Below, piece by piece: positions 36,584 to 39,771 of a stretch of 39,771 nt of DNA. A model generated the notes under the pieces. It saw only the letters and a list, made by a program, of their open reading frames with translations, did no database searches and was not told where the DNA came from. This stretch comes from Acidimicrobiia bacterium. GTDB taxonomy: Bacteria > Acidobacteriota > Vicinamibacteria > Vicinamibacterales > CAVVIG01. A program made the position numbers and the translations under genes. The stretch covers positions 1 to 39,771 of the forward strand of contig VFZL01000038.1 in the NCBI GenBank assembly GCA_016871175.1, read 5' to 3'. Numbering within the stretch: position 1 is the stretch's first letter; every line of letters begins with the position of its first letter.

Positions 36584-38101
36584 ATGTCCGAACTCGGCCT
36601 CCCAGGGGAGTTTCCTTTCACCCGAGGCATCCAGCCCACGATGTATCGCGGCCGGCTCTGGACCATGCGCCAGTACGCCGGATTCGGGACCGCCGCCGAG
36701 TCCAATGCACGGTACCGCTATCTCCTCGAGCAGGGCGTCAGCGGCCTGAGCGTGGCATTCGACCTCCCCACACAGATGGGCTACGACTCGGACCATCCGC
36801 TCGCCCAGGGCGAGGTGGGCAAGGTGGGTGTCGCCATCGATTCCATTGAGGATATGGCGCAACTCTTCGACGGGCTCCCGCTGGGCAAGGTGTCCACGTC
36901 AATGACCATCAACGCCACAGCGGTGATCCTGTTGGCCCTGTACGTCGCGGTGGCGCGCCGACAACGGGTGGCCGCGGCCGCGCTCAGTGGCACCATTCAG
37001 AACGACATCCTCAAGGAGTACGTGGCGCGGGGCACCTACATCTACCCGCCGCGCGCCTCACTGCGGATCGTCACCGACATCTTCGCCTACTGCGCCAAGG
37101 AGCTGCCCAACTGGAACACGATCTCGATCAGCGGGTATCACATCCGCGAGGCTGGCTCGACCGCGATCCAGGAGGTCGGTTTCACCTTCGCGCATGCGAT
37201 CGCCTACGTGCAGGCCGCGGTCGACGCGGGGCTCGACGTCAACACGTTCGGGCAGCGAGTATCATTTTTTTTTAACGCGCACAACGATTTCCTTGAAGAG
37301 ATCGCGAAGTTCCGCGCTGCTCGTCGATTGTGGGCACACATCATGCGCGACCGCTTCGGCGCCACCCATCCACGTGCGCAGCAGCTCCGTTTCCACACAC
37401 AGACCGCCGGCAGCTCATTGACCGCGCAGCAACCCCACCACAACATCGTCCGCGTGTCGCTGCAAGCCCTTGCCGCGGTGCTCGGCGGCACGCAGTCGCT
37501 TCATTGCAACGGGTTCGACGAGGCGCTCGGACTTCCGACCGAGGAGGCCGCACGCCTGGCCCTTCGGACCCAACAGGTCATCGCCGCTGAGACCGGCGTG
37601 ACCAACACCGTCGACCCTGTCGGCGGCGCGTACGCCATCGAGGCCGCAACGGATGACATCGAGCGTGGCGCACGCGAGATCCTCGATCGCATTGACCGCC
37701 TCGGCGGCACGCTCACCGCGATCGAAACCGGGCTGATTCAGCGCGAAATCCAGGAGTCCGCCTACCGTGCTCAAGTCGCCATCGACTCCGGCACGTCCAC
37801 AGTCGTCGGTGTCAACCGCTTCACCGATGGGAACGGGCGGGAACAGGGCTCGGGTGTGGAGGTCTTTCGCGTCGACCCCAGTATGGAGCGTGATCAAGTC
37901 GGGCGGTTGCGCGCCCTTCGTGAGCGGCGGGACGCTGAGTCGTGGCGTCGAGCGCTGGACGGCGTCCGCGACGCCGCGCAGAACGGATCCAACGTCGTCG
38001 CGCCAATCGTGCAGGCGGTCGAAGCCTCTGCGACGGTCGGCGAGATCTCCGATGTGCTGCGCGGTGCTTTCGGCGAGTACGCCGAAACGGCCACGCTGTG
38101 A
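36584..38101 (+). CDS. Acyl-CoA (methylmalonyl-CoA type) mutase large subunit
   Basis: This is the substrate-binding barrel subunit of a B12-dependent acyl-CoA mutase, which rearranges methylmalonyl-CoA to succinyl-CoA or a related pair. The 505-residue product has the family segments [118 protein letters not shown] and [11 protein letters not shown]. The C-terminal B12-binding domain is absent, so a separate small subunit is expected; none is in the window. The ATG at 36584 was chosen by family start. It has no nearby ribosome binding site. A nine-T run (37265-37273, codons for FFF) is in frame. Confidence 0.93.
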   Translation: MSELGLPGEFPFTRGIQPTMYRGRLWTMRQYAGFGTAAESNARYRYLLEQGVSGLSVAFDLPTQMGYDSDHPLAQGEVGKVGVAIDSIEDMAQLFDGLPLGKVSTSMTINATAVILLALYVAVARRQRVAAAALSGTIQNDILKEYVARGTYIYPPRASLRIVTDIFAYCAKELPNWNTISISGYHIREAGSTAIQEVGFTFAHAIAYVQAAVDAGLDVNTFGQRVSFFFNAHNDFLEEIAKFRAARRLWAHIMRDRFGATHPRAQQLRFHTQTAGSSLTAQQPHHNIVRVSLQALAAVLGGTQSLHCNGFDEALGLPTEEAARLALRTQQVIAAETGVTNTVDPVGGAYAIEAATDDIERGAREILDRIDRLGGTLTAIETGLIQREIQESAYRAQVAIDSGTSTVVGVNRFTDGNGREQGSGVEVFRVDPSMERDQVGRLRALRERRDAESWRRALDGVRDAAQNGSNVVAPIVQAVEASATVGEISDVLRGAFGEYAETATL

Positions 38102-38123
38102 TGTGCGTTCGCCCGAGACGCTG

Positions 38124-39093
38124 ATGCTCGACGTCGAACACCTGACCACCATCTTCGATCTGCCGTCGGGTCCCGTGCCAGCCGTGAACGACGTGAGCTT
38201 CATCGTCGGGCCTGGCGAGACACTGGGGCTGGTCGGAGAATCGGGCTGCGGCAAGTCGGTGACCGCGCTGTCGATCCTGCGGTTGGTCCAGCCGCCCGGG
38301 CACATTGCTGCCGGCCAGATCCGATTCAAGGGACGCGACCTGCTCTCGCTTCCAGAAGTCGAGATGCGCAGGGTTCGAGGCGCCCAGATCGCGCTGATCT
38401 TCCAAGAACCCTCGACCGCGCTCAATCCCGTGTTCACCATCGGCGCTCAGATCGCCGAAGCCCTGCTCGTGCACGGGAAGGCCACGAAGGCTGAATCGGG
38501 CGGTCGAGCTCTTGGAATCCGTGCACATGCCAGACGCCGCAGCTCGCGTGCGGTCCTACCCCCGTCAGCTCTCGGGTGGGCAACGCCAACGCGTGCTCAT
38601 CGCCATGGCGCTCGCGTGTCGGCCCTCGCTCATCATCGCGGACGAGCCGACCACGGCGCTGGACGTCACGATCCAGGCACAAATCCTCGATCTTCTGCGC
38701 GAGATGCGCTCCTCGCTGCAGCTCTCGCTCCTGCTCATCACGCACGACCTCGGGGTGATCGCGGAGATCGCCGACCGCGTGGCCGTCATGTACGCCGGTC
38801 GAATCGTCGAACACGGTCCTGTTCGTGAGGTGCTCCGTCGGCCGCAGCACCCGTATACGCGCGGTCTGCTGGCGTCGATGCCGGGTCGCTCCAAGGGACG
38901 GCTTCGTGCGATTGACGGTTCCGTTCCGTCGCTCGGGGCGTTGCCGAGGGGGTGTGCGTTCCATCCACGCTGCCCCGATCGATTCGGGCCGTGCGCCACG
39001 AGCGTGCCGGAGGACTTCACCGTTGGCTCCGCACACGGCGTCCGCTGTCATCTGTACGCCAAGCTGCCGGGCGACGTCCATGCCGCTCGTTGA
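38124..39093 (+). pseudogene. Oligopeptide ABC transporter ATPase (DppD/OppD type), frameshifted
   Basis: The two halves of this ATPase lie in different frames. From ATG 38124 the first reads [25 protein letters not shown] (Walker A) and [11 protein letters not shown] (Q-loop) up to HGKATKAE. After about 38496 the frame shifts, and the second half gives [26 protein letters not shown] (signature), [12 protein letters not shown] (Walker B), LLITHDLG and the C-terminal oligopeptide-transporter motif [14 protein letters not shown]. Joined, they give about 322 residues, the normal length. The shift equals one extra base (T38496) or two missing bases and falls between Q-loop and signature. It may be a true mutation or a sequence error. 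It overlaps the next gene by 14 bases. Confidence 0.8.
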
Positions 39094-39644
39094 AGTCGAA
39101 CACATGGTCAAGCAGTTCGTGAGCGGAGGCGGGCTCCTGCGCCGAGGGCACACGATCACCGCAGTCGACGACGTCAGCTTCACAATCGAACTGGGAGAAA
39201 CCTTCGGGCTGGTCGGCGAATCAGGCAGTGGGAAGACGACCACCGGACGCTGCGCGTTGCGGCTGATCGAACCGACGTCGGGGCGGGTCCGCTTCAAGGG
39301 AGACGACGTGCTGCAGTTCTCTACTCGGCGGCTGCGTGAGGCGCGGCGCCAGATGCAGATCGTTTTCCAGGATCCCTATTCATCGCTGAATCCGCGGATG
39401 CGCGCGCGTACGATCGTCGAGGAGCCGCTGGTCATTCACCGGATCGGCACGCGGGCGTCGCGCCGCGCGCGCGTCGCCGAGCTCTTCGCGCTCGTCGGGC
39501 TGGATCCCGCGCACATCGAGAGGTATCCGCACGAGTTCAGTGGCGGACAGCGCCAGCGCATTGGGCTCGCGCGCGCGCGCCAGCCATCGTTTCTGGTGCT
39601 CGACGAGCCCGTGTCCACCCTCGATCTGTCGATTCAGGCCCAGG
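39080..39644 (+). pseudogene. Oligopeptide ABC transporter ATPase (DppF/OppF type), cut by an insertion element
   Basis: From ATG 39080 the product reads as a DppF/OppF-type ATPase: [19 protein letters not shown] (Walker A), [14 protein letters not shown] (Q-loop), [17 protein letters not shown] (signature) and [19 protein letters not shown] (Walker B and D-loop). At 39645 the family sequence stops and insertion-element DNA begins. The frame then runs about 21 codons into the element to a TAA at 39707-39709. About 100 C-terminal residues, including the switch His region, are lost. Between signature and Walker B it reads LARARQPSF where the family has about two more residues, at a GCGC repeat. 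Confidence 0.85.
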
Positions 39645-39771
39645 TGACCTGCCCGGTTTCTTCGGACCAGTCGCTATTGGAGAACAGCGCCGGTACGGGC
39701 CTCCGTTAAACAGCCGCTCTTGATCTGCAGCTGGGCTTTGAACTCGGCGGGCGTCAGGTCGCCGAGGCTCA
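39645..39771. mobile_element. End of an IS3-family insertion element (cut by window edge)
   Basis: The homology to the ABC ATPase breaks at 39645, where TGACCTGCCCGGTTTCTTCG begins. That resembles the terminal repeat of many IS3-family elements. About 30 bases inside, a minus-strand reading frame ends that matches the transposase C-terminus. The other end and the target duplication lie outside the window. Confidence 0.75.
39674..39771 (-). CDS. IS3-family transposase, C-terminal end (partial)
   Basis: On the minus strand the visible C-terminus reads [19 protein letters not shown] and ends in TGAVLQ with a TAG stop at 39676-39674. The SLG-LTPAEF segment is the usual end of the rve integrase domain of IS3-family OrfB (after the RPHSSLG motif). 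The DDE catalytic part is outside the window. Confidence 0.75.
   Translation of the reverse strand, partial: SLGDLTPAEFKAQLQIKSGCLTEARTGAVLQ

Noticed and set aside
37265-37273. Nine-T run in the mutase gene as a possible frameshift
   Set aside because: The frame is intact on both sides and encodes the conserved FFF of [10 protein letters not shown].

Overview
The window is GC-rich, densely coded bacterial chromosome. Its left edge holds the 5' part of a 16S rRNA gene on the minus strand. The 16S signature (start of the gene and the helix regions near E. coli positions 100-200), exported proteins that join a carboxypeptidase-regulatory-like domain to an outer-membrane barrel, and the many GTG/TTG starts all suggest an Acidobacteriota relative, probably the Vicinamibacteria (subgroup 6). 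That placement rests on recollection of family patterns, not on a search.

Layout. 1-415 is the 16S 5' end, with its leader, boxA and promoter at about 416-800. 925-2193 is tyrS (minus), divergent from a Tat-exported metallophosphoesterase (2259-3074). 3121-13391 is a long minus-strand purine operon, transcribed in the order M16 peptidase, purB, purS, purQ, purL, purF, exported HEAT-repeat protein, purM, purN. The divergent gene rlmN (13547-14650) faces mtaB and purD (14721-17293, minus). rpsU (17476) then starts a plus-strand run with a zinc-ribbon protein and a STAS protein. 18579-24757 is a tightly overlapped five-gene unit: one unrecognised coiled-coil/Arg-rich protein and four GT4 glycosyltransferases. 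24778-29122 is a two-component pair on the minus strand: a sigma-54-type response regulator and a large membrane sensor kinase. 29347-32402 carries two exported proteins (minus). 32576-35960 holds glgC, eno and gpmA (plus). A small orphan gene (35967-36269, minus) is followed by an acyl-CoA (methylmalonyl-CoA type) mutase large subunit (36584-38101) and two oligopeptide-type ABC ATPase genes. Both ABC genes are damaged: the first by a frameshift, the second by the end of an IS3-family element that runs off the right edge.

How the genes work together. PurB, S, Q, L, F, M, N and D cover PRPP to FGAR, FGAM and AIR, plus the lyase steps. PurC, PurE/K and PurH are not in the window. The four glycosyltransferases form two paralogous pairs in A-B-B'-A' order and probably assemble one surface or secreted glycan. 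glgC links to glycogen synthesis, and eno with gpmA form a lower-glycolysis pair.

Most worth a second look: the unrecognised first gene of the glycosyltransferase operon and the Arg-rich tails in that operon; the response regulator whose sigma-54 contact loop reads GAFAGA instead of GAFTGA; the exported HEAT-repeat protein set without spacing inside the purine operon; the rpsU leader, with a strong promoter and a hairpin over the ribosome binding site; and the decaying ABC transporter genes. I found no CRISPR array, phage module or complete mobile element.
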